This document shows, piece after piece, positions 1-11,300 of a stretch of 64,000 nt of DNA. The stretch lies in contig NMRB01000791.1 of NCBI GenBank assembly GCA_002633025.1, positions 110,303 to 174,302 of the forward strand, read 5' to 3'. The notes beneath the pieces were generated by a model. That model was not told the DNA's origin. It did no database searches and saw nothing but the letters and a program-made list of their open reading frames with translations. The stretch is from Notospermus geniculatus (Eukaryota > Nemertea > Pilidiophora > Heteronemertea > Lineidae). A program made the translations under genes and the position numbers. Within the stretch, counting starts at the first letter, position 1. Every line of letters begins with the position of its first letter.

Positions 1-489
1 ATCATTTTTTCCAGGAGGAAACCCTGGACTCTGCACACATGGCAAATAATGTATTGCGAACCCACGCCAGCAGCGGCGTCCTTGGCACTAACCTCTGAAC
101 AACAATGAAAGGTGTGTTTTCCAATTATCGGTATGATTACAGCAAAATATTGGCGTATTAAACTTTAAAACCACTCCAAGAAGATCTGATCCATTAGTAA
201 CGTAAGCTCAATGAGCAAAACTACCACAGTTCAAGGGGTATTCTGAAACCACTTCCCTATCAAATATACGGTACACCAATCTGATGACATTCAAATATCT
301 ATCGTGTTGATGAAGTGCGCTTTGTTAGTTAACAGGTTTTCCACATCCAAACAAAGATGGCGGTTGAAGGGTGTTGGCATTGCCAGTGTGGTGATAATAA
401 GGGTATTCATAGTGTGATTTTAAACCATCACTGGGTTGCTAAATAACAATGAATATCAACTCTCTTTTGAGAAATTAGTCTACGCCAGG

Positions 490-902
490 ACAGATGGTCC
501 TCTACTCTTTGATAGATTATGTTTTCTACTCTTTACTTAGTTTGATGATTTAGGTCCTCTACACTTTTGAGAGCATTTGGTTCTCTAATTTTTGACAGAT
601 TAGGCACTCTACTCTTGGACAGATTAGGTCCTCTACTCTTTGACATATTGTGTTTTCTACTCTTTAGTTTGACGGATTAGGTCCTCTACACATGGAGAGA
701 TTTGGTTCTCTAATTTTTGACAGATTAGGCCCTCTACTCTTTCACAGATTTGGACCTCTACACTTTGACAGATTAGGTCCTCTACTCTTTGACAGATTAG
801 GTTCTCTACTCTTTGACAGATTAGGTCCTCTACTCTTTGACAGGTTAGGTCACACTTTGACAGATTACGTCCTCTACTCTTTTACAGATTAGGTCCTCTA
901 CT
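490..902. repeat. 24-bp minisatellite, copy B
   Basis: Diverged tandem units of about 24 bp built on TTGACAGATTAGGTCCTCTA plus CTCT. The repeat is open in one frame at 692-892, giving a periodic FDRLGPLL peptide, but this is only a by-product of the repeat. It lies about 2.4 kb upstream of the channel gene and has a partner at 14491-14866 with a different number of units. Confidence 0.9.
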
Positions 903-905
903 TGG

Positions 906-2802
906 GCTCTGGTTCCCCTACATACATTACAATATTTCAATTTGCCAAAAAATCGTAATTAAATATTTGACCATGTCAGTACAGGGCAATAAGAAACAAC
1001 ACATTTTTTATATAAATAAAATCACAGTACTGTGAGTGTTCCAACCGCTTACACACTTATTTTTTACACTTTGAAGTAAAAATAATCAATTTTTGTGTTT
1101 GTTCTACTTCTATTGCCAACGTAACAACTGATATTTTGAAATGGTATAAAAGTTTATGAGCTGGAAGTCTGCTTCAGTAAACAAGTGCAGAACTATTGCA
1201 AACCATTTTGGTAAAGTTCGATCGAAAATGCAGTTTCAGAACAATGGCCTTTCAACAGGAAGCTACTCAACGCCTGTTTGGTCTATTAAAACTCTGACGT
1301 TTTGTTGTATAGAGAGCTATGCAAAGCCAAATTAACAGATATTTATAAATAATGCAGAGGGAATGGTAGGCAGAGTATACCACCTGTGCACGTTTTGTAG
1401 CATAAGGGTGATGAATGACATTGGATGTTTTTTGTGAATAAAACTGTGCACGGATTTTGAAAAAATCCTAGACAATTATTTCAGGAGGGACTTAATTTCA
1501 TAAATACAGTACTGGGGCTGTGCCTATCCAACTCTAAGGCTCAGTAACTGAGGCTGAGCTATCGTCTTACAGCGCGGGAATATATAGACTGACATCCACT
1601 TTTAAGACTATTTCACATCAGACATGCAGGTGAAACAAAAGCAACAGGATTCTTCACACAGTGGTAAAACGGTTGCCTACTTCATAATTTATTAAGTCAA
1701 TACGTTAGCGGATACTTTTAATGCTTTTTTATCGAAACACGAGCCGTACCCATTAAAATCTTGTCACACGTATAACAACGTTTTAAACAGATTTTTGAAA
1801 TATTAATGGAAAACAAAGTGTCTTTCACTTGTTTCAGACACGTGCCTAGCCTGTTGTTGACCGCAAAAGGATTTCATCAAATTCTGGGAGCATAGGCAGT
1901 TGCGGAGAACCTCGCTGAAAGGGAACCTCCCACATCAGAACAGAAAAGTTTATCGAGATACGTGGACTCTTCTGGAGCAGTTAAATTTTTGGAGCAGAAC
2001 ATTCAGCATGTTAAGGATGAACTAGCTCTGGCGAAAATGACGTTGCTTTCTCCAGCAGTGGATCGTACATTCAAAGATTGATTTTAGTCAAAAACACAGC
2101 GAAGAAGTGCAAATGTTTATTCTTGGTTGCCATGGATATGTTCAGACTATCCTAAAAACAAACATTATCAAGTGTAGGGGCTGAGAGTGAAGCCTTTTAG
2201 AGCTTAACAGTGCATTGTTTCCAAAACGATAGTGAATTCGAATATTTCTGAAGGCCAACTCCACTCATGGCTGATTTTGAGAGGATACAACAATCATTCT
2301 ACACTTGAACAGCAAAAACGAACTCATCCTAGATTCACCGAAAAATTCATGGACCATTTGCAGTCGTGGAAAGTTGAAACAATTTTCGTACAACCTCGCT
2401 GAATAGAGGAACTTCTATAACATATACGGAAAGTTTATCGAGGTACATGGACTCTCTAGCAGCAGTATGATTTTTAACAGAACATGCTTCAGTCACTTTT
2501 TTTCACAGCAGTGGGTCATACGTTTAAAAATTGATCGATGTCAAAAAATGTGGAAGTGCCAATTTTTTCGACGTCATGGAAATATTCATACTATCCTAAA
2601 AACATACCGCTACCTAGTCTAGGCGTTGACACTGAAGCTTGTGTGGGTTGAACCACGTGTTGTTTCCATTCACTAGTGGATTGAAATATTTACAAGGTGA
2701 ACTCTTCATGGCCATTTTGAGAGGGGATAAATAAATCATTCTACACTGAAACAGCACGAACTGACCCTATTCATGGAAAAACCAACCTTTACATTGTGCA
2801 GA
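906..2802. other. Upstream flank of channel gene, no gene seen
   Basis: AT-rich sequence shared with 14867-17004 in the other block. I see no conserved exon, RNA gene or intact transposon. Because RAB3GAP1 exon 8 would lie left of the window, this is intron 7 sequence of that gene as well as the 5' flank of the nested channel gene. Confidence 0.6.
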
Positions 2803-3075
2803 ACTTTTAAAAATCAGGAACATTTCCAATCAACAGCATAATTCTTAAAAATCAGGAATACTTCCACAGCATACATGTGTAATTCTTAACGATCAGGAAC
2901 ATTCCATAGCATATTCTTAATATCAGGAACATTTCCACAGCATAATTCTTTAAGGAACACTTTCACAGCATTTTCTTAAAAATCAGGGACAATTCCGAAG
3001 CATAATTCTTAAAATCAGGAACATTTCCACAGCATAATTCTTAAAAGTGAGGAACATTCCCACAGCATAATTCTT
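2803..3075. repeat. 33-bp minisatellite before channel gene, copy B
   Basis: Tandem units of about 30-33 bp built on AGGAACATTTCCACAGCATA followed by ATTCTTAAAAATC. It ends about 190 bp before the channel gene start codon. The copy at 17005-17363 has more units, so the array has changed length since the blocks separated. Confidence 0.9.
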
Positions 3076-3267
3076 TTTGGATGATCGACAAGGTTTCAGG
3101 AGGGGATATCTGCAACAGCAATCATTTTGTGATTTCATGGAGAACTACAGGAAGATGTTTAGGATCTTAATCAGCAGATTTTAATTTTAATTTCACGGCA
3201 ACATGATATCACCCGTGGCGTAGGCAAAGGGAGTCGCTTCAACTACAGTTGATAAACATCCGCCAAA

Positions 3268-5988
3268 ATGTTTCGAAAAATAGTTTTCAAGAAAACAAAG
3301 AAGAAACCGCCACCTCAACAAGAGAGTTTGCGGGACTTGTACGGGAGAAAGGATGGCACTAGTCGTCGTCAACTCAGGAATGTCCAGAGCTTGCCCCACG
3401 TTAGCACCATTAATGAAATCAACACTGCCCCTCGACACAGATCTGCGATTACATCTAGTGATTCGTCGATTTCATCGGGTGAAGATACGTGGGCTCTGGT
3501 TACATCAAAAGAGGATACATGTAGATCATTGGACAAAGTAGTTGAAGTTGAAATAGAAGGTAGCGTAAAGCGTCGGCGCAGTGTCTCTCCTGGCAAAAAG
3601 CAACGAGGATCGGTTGATGAACGGAGAGAGGGCGTCAGACGGACATCATCCGTCGAATGTCACGACTGGCCTAGCTTTAAAATGGAGAATATGACTATGA
3701 GTCGCAAAGATGAGACACTGAGAGGGAGTAATAAACAGAAGGAAGGCAAGCGTCGCCTTCCACAGCGTGTACCATCATGTCGAGTGGCACCTTTACCGTC
3801 AGAAAGTGAACCGATGCCGGAGTACAGCCACACCGGATTTGAAATTAAATCTTCTGATAGGCAGTTTTCGGCGATAATTCAAGAGAGAAACTTTGACGAT
3901 ATCGAACTGAGTATGATTTGCATTGAAAGTGACGAGCCCGTGAATGATGTTGATGGCCGCCGGATGGTCAGAAGAAACACATCAAATGCATCAACTCTAT
4001 CGAAGTACATGGTAAGGAGGAGAGAATCAGGCATTTCCAACAAAACATGTTTCTGGGATCAGAGCCTAAAAAACACGAAACCGATTGAAAGGAAATTGTC
4101 ATCACAAAGACCGCTGTCACGGAGATCATCAATGGAGTCGTTGACAATAGACTCACCGGCAACATCCATGCCAACACTACACACGACATCACTGTGCACG
4201 TTTCCGCCACCCACACCAACGACCTGCAAATCTAGGGTTTGGGAAAACGGATTTCCGAATGCATTGTTTCAGAATTACTTTGAGGCGATTGTGAACAATG
4301 ACGCAGAGCTAGTTGCGGGAATTATCAGCAGCGTTCCAGCAGGAAGTATGGAGTGTATTCTGAATGGAAGTTTCAATTTTGATTCCCACGCAATGATCAA
4401 CAATCTCAACAGCAAACTAGGAGTGAATCAGTGCTTTCTTGTCCCGCAACTGAATGTACATCGGCCTTTAAGTTTAGCAGCTATTTTCAAATCGAAGGAT
4501 GTATTCAGCACCCTGATAGATAAAGGGTCAAACCCATTTATGCCGGATACAAATCATAATAATATCGTCCACATTCTCATCCTTGGGAGTTTCTTTCGGC
4601 CAGAATTTGAGCAGGATTATATTCAAATCTATCGCATGTTGTTTGGACGGGTACACCACGATGTTCAACGGAGGTATTTGCTGCATTCAGAAAACCTTGA
4701 CGGTCTTCGGCCAATTGAAATGGCTCTGAGATTGAAATGTTTTGGGTTCTTCAGAGAAATCCTTTACACAAGAAGTGTCGATTTCAACATCTCGGGATGC
4801 AGTGGAACGGTTTGCTGCGGTGTTTTCGATACGTCGTCCTACGACGTCAGCACAGAACGCTGGAACCGGTCACCGCTTAATCTCCTCCTAGAGACAACTG
4901 AAGAGGAATTCACGACTCTTAAACAGAGTCAGCTACTGAAGGATCCCGTAATCCGTGCATGGATGGATACAATTTGGCAGCGAAATCTTCCATACCTTGT
5001 CGCCTGGGCGATCATCTTCCGTCTCTTCTATCTCATTGTCTTCATCGCCTTTGACATAGAGCGTTACAGCTTGTTTGTACAGTACCGCCATGTCAACACG
5101 ACAGGGCAGGCTACACCCATCAACAATGCAAAACTCACACCGGAAAAAAATACAATGCGGGTAGGCTTCACGTTCTTGATGGTCATATCACTCATCAGTC
5201 TCCTGTTTGACATAACCAGTGTCATATACTTTGTCATCTCGCGATTCAAATTACACAAAAGGAATATTCCCCCACGGTGGTGGCAGGGTGGTCACGGCTA
5301 CACACACAAGATGTGCCTCTTCTTCCGAATTCATTACATAATGTTAGCAATAACTACAGTGGTGCATGCTTCTATTGAATTCAACACCGTGACACATACA
5401 AACTCAAGTCTACAGACGTTCTGCAGTGTACTTCACATCCTGAAGTACTTCTTCGCTATAGTATCTGCCTCATACTTTCTTGCAGCCGTACCAGTTATCA
5501 ACATATTCGTGATAGGACTTCAGCGCATTATCGTCATGGCGTACATCTTTCTCTTACTTTACGTGCCAGTCTACTTAACATTCCTAGCAATGCTGCATTA
5601 CGTACTGGCATACCATTGCACAATCCAGGCTCGTTCGCACCAGGATTTCAGCACCCAAATGCTTTTTATCCGTGCCAGTGCCAACCAACTCAAACACTGT
5701 ACTCCTGCAGGAATAGCACTTTCAAATTGCGTCCAATATCTTCACCTCTTCACAATCATTGTGCTCCTGATTAACCAACTAGTGACTTACACCCTGACCG
5801 ACTTTGCACAATTTGCGAAGAATCAGTCAGTGGTTGAAACACTCGTGCGATTACACATGGCGGTTGTGGTTGAAAACAGGATTGGACGCTACAGGTGTCG
5901 TGTGAGTAAGATTCAACCGATTGATGTTTGTACGTTTTGTCACAATCATCCCCCAAAACATGCACGTGTTGTGGATATGTCTTTGTGA
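3268..5988 (+). CDS. Intronless TRPV-like ankyrin/six-helix cation channel, copy B
   Basis: Predicted 906-residue membrane protein from one uninterrupted ORF. Residues 1-320 are basic and Ser-rich with several RRxS-type words (RRRSVSP near 102, RRTSS near 124, RRESG near 251), which would suit kinase regulation. Residues about 330-500 look like divergent ankyrin repeats (RPLSLAAIFKSKDVFSTLID; LDGLRPIEMALRLKCFGFF). Six hydrophobic segments follow at about 574-596, 632-657, 681-704, 722-750, 756-781 and 820-845, with a loop containing two cysteines (783, 811) between the last two. This order fits TRPV-type channels at the plasma membrane. I do not see the usual GMGD-like filter or a clear TRP-box tryptophan, so conduction is uncertain. 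The lack of introns suggests retrogene origin. It sits in RAB3GAP1 intron 7 on the opposite strand. A polyadenylation signal AATAAA is at 6568. Family call is by overall pattern and could be another TRP class. Confidence 0.75.
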   Translation: MFRKIVFKKTKKKPPPQQESLRDLYGRKDGTSRRQLRNVQSLPHVSTINEINTAPRHRSAITSSDSSISSGEDTWALVTSKEDTCRSLDKVVEVEIEGSVKRRRSVSPGKKQRGSVDERREGVRRTSSVECHDWPSFKMENMTMSRKDETLRGSNKQKEGKRRLPQRVPSCRVAPLPSESEPMPEYSHTGFEIKSSDRQFSAIIQERNFDDIELSMICIESDEPVNDVDGRRMVRRNTSNASTLSKYMVRRRESGISNKTCFWDQSLKNTKPIERKLSSQRPLSRRSSMESLTIDSPATSMPTLHTTSLCTFPPPTPTTCKSRVWENGFPNALFQNYFEAIVNNDAELVAGIISSVPAGSMECILNGSFNFDSHAMINNLNSKLGVNQCFLVPQLNVHRPLSLAAIFKSKDVFSTLIDKGSNPFMPDTNHNNIVHILILGSFFRPEFEQDYIQIYRMLFGRVHHDVQRRYLLHSENLDGLRPIEMALRLKCFGFFREILYTRSVDFNISGCSGTVCCGVFDTSSYDVSTERWNRSPLNLLLETTEEEFTTLKQSQLLKDPVIRAWMDTIWQRNLPYLVAWAIIFRLFYLIVFIAFDIERYSLFVQYRHVNTTGQATPINNAKLTPEKNTMRVGFTFLMVISLISLLFDITSVIYFVISRFKLHKRNIPPRWWQGGHGYTHKMCLFFRIHYIMLAITTVVHASIEFNTVTHTNSSLQTFCSVLHILKYFFAIVSASYFLAAVPVINIFVIGLQRIIVMAYIFLLLYVPVYLTFLAMLHYVLAYHCTIQARSHQDFSTQMLFIRASANQLKHCTPAGIALSNCVQYLHLFTIIVLLINQLVTYTLTDFAQFAKNQSVVETLVRLHMAVVVENRIGRYRCRVSKIQPIDVCTFCHNHPPKHARVVDMSL

Positions 5989-6149
5989 TGTTAAGCCTGA
6001 ACTTTTCCCTGGACATGTTGGATGAAAATCGCATTGGAATCTTGTTCCTTACGCTAGCTCCACCATGTCCACCCGTGGGTGCGTTGCAACCGTTTGAAGA
6101 CGGTGCCTTGATTATGCCTCCCAGCAGCCGCAAACCACCCAGCCTCAAA

Positions 6150-6448
6150 TAGTAGGGCTGCTAAGCCGACCCATCGTTCATTTTGTGATAAAAACACCAA
6201 ATTTGGCACAGATGTAGATTTCACCGTATCTTTTGATTTAAGGACGGGAGCCCCGACGAAATCGCCCCCTGAGAGCCGAAAATGGCGGCCATATTGGAAT
6301 CCAAGATGGCGGCTCTCAGGGGGTAATTTCGTCGGGGCTCCCGTCCTGAAATGAAAGGTATTGGTCCAGACTACGTCTATGCCAAATTTGGTGCTTTTAT
6401 CACAAAATGAACGATTTGGCCATTTTTCGGGTCTTAGCCGCCCTACTA
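6150..6448. mobile_element. Foldback MITE, 299 bp, copy B
   Basis: Ends are inverted: TAGTAGGGCTGCTAAG at the left and CTTAGCCGCCCTACTA at the right. Inside lies a second inverted pair around GGACGGGAGCCCCGACGAAA and two AAGATGGCGGC-like words near the centre. No coding capacity. The same insertion is present at 20445-20743, so it predates the block duplication. Confidence 0.85.
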
Positions 6449-7524
6449 AAAGTGATGCAGTGGCTTTAGTATTAGTAATAGTGCATACTGCGGGATACAT
6501 GTATTTTCCAAAACTGAAGACAGGGTAAGAGTAAGAGGTACATTGTATCTACATGGTGTTCATTTCAAATAAATTTTACAAAAACTAATCTGTGTGGGGT
6601 TTTTTCTGTAAGTCTAGTGTACTGGTACTGCATGAAATATGTCCCACCTACAGTATTCATGTGCCCTTTTTCATGAACACACCACTGAGGTGACGTGATC
6701 ATGAAACTGAAAACTGTCATCGAGTTATCAATGCGATGCGCTATATTTTTGAAAATTGGGCCACTTAAGTGACAACAATTTCCCAATACTCTTCAAATGG
6801 CTGCCAAGATTTTGCATTTAAATGTACAGACACCATCACAATACACTTTCGGTACTTAACAAGTGGCTTTTATCCCGCATTGTGCAGCGCATTGCACAGC
6901 AAGCGCACTTACAGTTTTACTGAAGAGCTCTTTCCAGAACATTTTACAATCCTAAAAGCAATTGACTGAGTGTGAGCACCAAAAAGCAGGACTTCATTCT
7001 TGCACTTTCAGGCGCTGGGATTTTTGCATGCAGTTCTTGCGGCAAGACTGTTATGGGAAGAGCTTCTCCAATTTGAAAATGTCATGCACTCAACAAAATC
7101 GCCATCTACATGAAAGATAACAAACTAAACCATGCTAAGAGATTCTAGCTTGCCTAGCATTCATGATAGTAATCAGATTACATGCCAATTACATAGACGG
7201 CCATCAGGAGTCAATTTGTGAAAACGAACGACTCAGGCACTGACAGGGGTCTCTGCCAGAAATTTTTTTGAGGGTACTAATTTCTTCAAAATCAGCAAAA
7301 ACCCCATAAAAGAAAATGGCCCTCTTCTGTGCCCTTGAGAGTACTAGCATAGTATCCTTAGTACCCTCTGGTGGAAACACTGGGCAACACACAGCATGAG
7401 ATACCCTGACTGAGACAGGCATGGCGAGTGGTGCACTGTCACAACCTTGCACCTACTGACTTCACATTACATATCAAAACAATCGGGAAATTGGCAGGCC
7501 ATACATGGTTTCATCACAACTCAC
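6449..7524. other. Downstream flank of channel gene, intron 7 of RAB3GAP1
   Basis: Sequence shared almost perfectly with 20744-21811. It holds the channel gene polyadenylation signal (AATAAA, 6568) and otherwise nothing I can assign. The ORFs here are short and not supported. Confidence 0.6.
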
Positions 7525-10214
7525 CAGGTGGCTTCTGTGTCCAGGCAAAGGTAGTCCAGTCATTTAAAACATAGGTGAACCTTACGGAGACCGATACCGG
7601 TGGCAGTGGTGAGATTGGGCAAGCCTGATGAAAAAGAATAGAAGATATGAATTCAAACATTCCGAAGCATGGGCTTTTGTGCATTACTGACCATTTAACT
7701 TGACCATTGCACCTGACAGGACTACCAACTGCATGCCGTAGAGTTCTACATGTACTACTAATAGTCAGTCTGGTGTGATAAAGGACATAATTGTGGGTTA
7801 GGCCATGCGTAATTAATTCTATGTTTCGTGTCCCACTGTCACCTAAAATTGGTGCGCGCGCGCTCCAAACACAACACAAACTGCATTTTTAACACGGGCT
7901 GAAACACGAAACACAGTACATGTCACACAGATTGATATCCTGGGGGGATTTTGAATGGATTTAAGATGAAAAATTGAGGCATCCTGACCATGAAACAAGA
8001 GCTCTATCTGTTGGAACTTTGTTTTAATCTGTCAGCATCCTGGTTTTGTGTAGGAACTAGCTTTCTCAGGAGGTATTTTAAAACTTATTGGGCCTATTTT
8101 TTTACCGATAGTTGTGTTGGGAATCTTGAGAATCTCGGAAAATGGATGCGCAATGCATTTCTATTAGCAGACAACAGTCAGAAATAGGTGCGCGCGCGGG
8201 ACCCGAAACATAGAATTAATTACGCACGGCCTTATGTGGTTTTTCTAGTCACCATTTTTTATAAATGATAAGTTTTAGGAAAACAAAAATCTATAACAAA
8301 AGGGCAACGGACTGAAAATATATTCAGCTGAATGATCCTGAAGAAGCCAGGTGGACAACTATGTGTTTCCCTCACCAACTTTGTCTTGAAAAGATCCAAG
8401 AGGCCATTCAGGTGATAGAACTGTTTCGGAACAAACTTTAGGTGGACCATCTCAAAGTTCGTACGAATCCCAGGCACTTCACAATGACCTAAATAATATT
8501 TCCTCCATCTGTGATGGACGTGGATGAAGATGGGCACCAAACTGGAAGAAATAACCGAAAGACCCAAGTTAAACTCAGCAGGTCCGGTACACCTTGAAAT
8601 ATCAAGGGCTACACTCACTTCAGCTTCAGATGTGAGAGAGGGGTTCAAGACACAGCATAAATAAAGTTGTCTCCGATATTTGCAAATTTTCAACCCCCAC
8701 CGGGGTCTTTCTCAGTCACTTTCGAGTCAAAATCCAAGAGTTGGAGACAACTTTATTAATTTTATACTGTGTCATACTGTGTGTCGTTTTATGTGCTTCA
8801 CGCGTTGGATTTCTGTTCTTAGGGTTCAAGATGGTTCGAAAAAAATGTCACATTAGCTTGGTAGTGTACTGTATGGACATTTCACTTGAGATTGTCCGTG
8901 CATAATTGCAGTTACTCACCATCCTGTATTACTGATTGCTATAGCAACAGAACTGAGCAGAATCTTGATCTTGCTTTCTGAGACAATGGCGTCTGACATA
9001 CCAGCTGGGGCAATGGTGACGAATTCCCGTAAACCATACCTGCAAGTACATTGTAACAGAACAAAATACGTGTAATAGACACTATAGAGTTTTCACTAAG
9101 CCCCCGAAACACCAACCTGAATGTCTATCCTTTTGTTCGGGTGCTCTCTTCAGGCATCCAACAATGGGTTTGGCATTCGCGTTGGCGTTTCGGAAGCTTT
9201 GTGAAAACTCCCCACTGTATCAACTAGCAGGATTCCTTACTGGTTCTTTTCCTCGACCACTGTCAGTGATAAAAAAAACTCGACTGAATCCACCAAAATG
9301 CTTACCATCGGCATAAACAGTGCGCTCGTGCAGGGAAATCATTTTCTGTATTCATCATATCCTGAAGGCACGGAGGGAGGACCTCTGGAAAAGACCACAT
9401 CATGTTTCATAGGTAAAGTCTAAAGCCAGGCGTACATCACACTTGCGACTGGAGACAACTAGTCACCACTGAGCTACCTGGCGACTGGGAGGATCTAGCT
9501 GGAACTGGAGGCGACTGATCAGTCGCCAGAAACGGTCGATGAATGCACCCTTGTGAATCGCTGCAACTTACTGAGATTTTGCCAGTCACCACGAGTTGCA
9601 CGTTCAACTTTCTAGCGACCAGTTACCCAGTTACATTCAGACCGCAGCAGTGTACCCGGTCAGGACAATACAACTGATTGGTTCCTCCTAGTTTTACGGA
9701 GTTGCTTAATTTGCGATGTGCGTGCATGGCAACTGAATAGATCAGTTGTTTCCAGTCAAGTGCAATCTACGCCCGGCTTAACACTGGAACCTGGAACCTT
9801 GGACACCTTCCTTGCAGAGCATCTCTTCAGTCCCGAAGGACACCTATCAGTCCCGAAGTGTCCAGCATGAAAAATACCGAATCATTTCACCGTGCTAGGT
9901 GAATTTTTTAACAGATCCTTTACTTTTGAGGAATGTACGTTGCCACAAGTGCACCCCCATGACGTACTGAAAGTTGCTGACTGACCCACATCCATGACGT
10001 AAAGTAGGTACTTTGGAGTTTACAGTCAGCATTCCAATGGCCCTTGGAAAAAACGGCCCTTACCCGCCTCAGTGTCCTGCTCACTATCCACGGCTGTTTC
10101 CTGTACATTTCCCGGGTCTTCCTGTTTTAACCAATGACGTGTAATGATGAATTTGAAATCGGCAAATAAGATAGGTTCAGCTTTTTCATCCCAGTTCCCA
10201 CGTGCAAGCTCACC
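7525..10214 (-). CDS. RAB3GAP1: RAB3GAP1 exons 3-7, duplicated partial copy B
   Basis: Second set of exons for the catalytic subunit of the Rab3 GTPase-activating complex, which acts on Rab3 and supports Rab18 exchange at membranes. Exons on the minus strand: exon 3 10064-10214, exon 4 9306-9384, exon 5 8920-9039, exon 6 8376-8541, exon 7 7525-7624, all with GT/AG borders and compatible phases. Peptides match conserved parts of the family: ENDFPARAHC, WYGLREFVTIAPAG, the VHHRWRKYYLGHCE stretch, FEMVHLKFVPKQF and LPPVSVSVRFTYVL. Exons 1 and 2 are absent from this copy and exons 8 onward would lie left of the window. The splice sites look intact, so this is not an obvious pseudogene. As assembled, exons 3-7 occur twice in one gene. 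A haplotype placed in tandem is the main alternative. Confidence 0.9.
7801..8231. mobile_element. PIF/Harbinger-type MITE, 431 bp
   Basis: Inverted ends of about 34 bp begin GGCCATGCGTAATTAATTCT on the left; the right end is its complement with two changes. TTA occurs on both sides (7798-7800 and 8232-8234). The other block has the empty site with a single TTA near 22098, so the insertion happened after the copies separated. A 3-bp TTA duplication and GGCC ends fit the PIF/Harbinger superfamily. No transposase is present. It lies in RAB3GAP1 intron 6. Confidence 0.9.
8651..8821. mobile_element. Short hairpin element with GACCCC/GGGGTC core, copy B only
   Basis: Long inverted arms (ATAAAGTTGTCTCC and GGAGACAACTTTAT) enclose a hairpin CCCCCACCGGGG next to TTTTCAA and TCTTTCTCAG. 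Direct repeats GGGTTCAAGA flank it at 8641-8650 and 8822-8831. It belongs with elements at 11970, 22594, 26133 and 36274. In the other block the corresponding site lacks it, although that site also differs by about 30 bp, so the target duplication is less clean here. Confidence 0.7.
9421..9781. mobile_element. Inverted-repeat MITE (GCCAGGCGTACATC ends)
   Basis: Left end TAAAGCCAGGCGTACATCAC is matched by an inverted right end finishing in CTACGCCCGGCTTAA. The element repeats CGACTGG/CCAGTCG-type words internally. A shorter relative is at 23235-23520 in the other block and part of a third at about 53459-53610. It lies in RAB3GAP1 intron 3. Confidence 0.75.
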
Positions 10215-10450
10215 CTGAATAAAAAGTGAGACAAGATTTTTCCAAGTAGAAAGGAGCGAACGAATTCTAGGGGCCCAGTTTCACATACCGTATATGGTGT
10301 TGACAGGGTGACTGAGGGTTCAAACAGATTTTTCTTGGCTTAGTGTGTTCTACATTTCATTCACTCCACATTTTTTTTTTGGGGGGGGGGGGTTCATGTG
10401 GTGGGCCCCCAGGTAAAAAGGCCAACAAACACAACACTTACCGTGGTAAG

Positions 10451-10662
10451 TTAAAGGAGCACGGTATTGGATCTCAAATGCGTTATTTGACTGCCGACGT
10501 AGAGGGAGCAACCTAGCGGCAGTAAGACGAACTACAAAAATGCATTACAAAATGTACGCAGTAAATCGGGTCATTCGACGAAACGTAGTTAGTCCCTCGG
10601 ATTGGAGAGTGGCGCAGTGGCGCCGGCTGTCGAGAAAAAGCGGCAATACCGTGCTCCTTTAA
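10451..10662 (+). mobile_element. TTAA MITE, copy 1
   Basis: Starts TTAAAGGAGCACGGTATTGG and ends with the inverted CAATACCGTGCTCCTTTAA. About 212 bp, non-coding. Other members are at 28046-28449, 35935-36144, 40881-41075 and 59693-59906. The TTAA target duplication is proved by the copy at 59693. TTAA specificity is typical of the piggyBac superfamily. Confidence 0.88.
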
Positions 10663-10717
10663 AAGAAATGTTTCACGTGCTACCCTCGTTAGTGCCATAG
10701 TCATTGTCATGGTATTG

Positions 10718-11154
10718 CTAAGGCCTCCCTTATTATATCTTTTGGATTACGGATTCTCCGACGTGCTTTTTGGGAAAACCAGAAAAAAAATATTTTTTCC
10801 GACTTGCCATTTTTGAGCAGTGTTTTTTTTCCCGCCGACGCATTTTTTTCAAAAGCTCCTTGTTTTTCCAAGCGGCAAGCAAAATCGCGAAAGATCATCG
10901 TAGTTTTCCCCTGAACCCTGGCATACTCGGCCGCTTTACAACAGATAAAACCTTGGATTCAGTGTTCTGACTGCCTGCAAAACCTTTTTTTTATTTCTCC
11001 TACCTGCCGAGTTGACAATAATTGTCCGTGAATACCACCGCAAATAAAAATTGGTGAGTGAGGCCTCTTTTTTAATTTTTTTATTTCCCCCTCCCTACCT
11101 ACCTAAATGGTGATGACAATCCGTAATCCAAAAAATAAAATAAGCGTGGCCTAA
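10718..11154. mobile_element. Foldback element in RAB3GAP1 intron
   Basis: The left arm (GCTAAGGCCTCCCTTATTAT then TTTTGGATTACGGATT) is inverted at the right end (AATCCGTAATCCAAAA then AAGCGTGGCCTAAC). The interior is rich in homopolymer runs. No coding capacity is seen. Confidence 0.65.
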
Positions 11155-11300
11155 CAGTTAGTTGAAACTTGCTGAACTCCCCCGCCCCAAAGCCACCCGT
11201 TTTGATACCATATCCTACTTTATGGCATAAACTTCTTAGGCCCTTAGTCAAGAACTTCAGCAACAGAAATTAACAACATGTTGCGTAGTCATGATAGTAC

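Larger units (their letters stand above)
1..10334. repeat. Tandem duplicated block, copy B
   Basis: This stretch repeats 12909-24420 almost base for base, in the same orientation. It contains the 24-bp and 33-bp minisatellites, the channel gene, a foldback element and RAB3GAP1 exons 7 to 3. The match starts at base 1 of the window, so the true left edge lies outside. The right edge is sharp: both copies share sequence up to 10334/24420 inside RAB3GAP1 intron 2 and then diverge completely. Copies differ by scattered substitutions and by several whole transposons. It may be a real recent duplication or two haplotypes placed side by side in the assembly. Confidence 0.93.

Noticed and set aside
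692-892. Open frame with a repeated FDRLGPLL peptide
   Set aside because: It is the translation of a 24-bp minisatellite, and the copy at 14491-14866 does not keep the frame.
5771-6148. Minus-strand ORF of 125 codons, repeated at 20066-20443
   Set aside because: It is the antisense shadow of the channel gene end and its flank; its repetition only reflects the block duplication.
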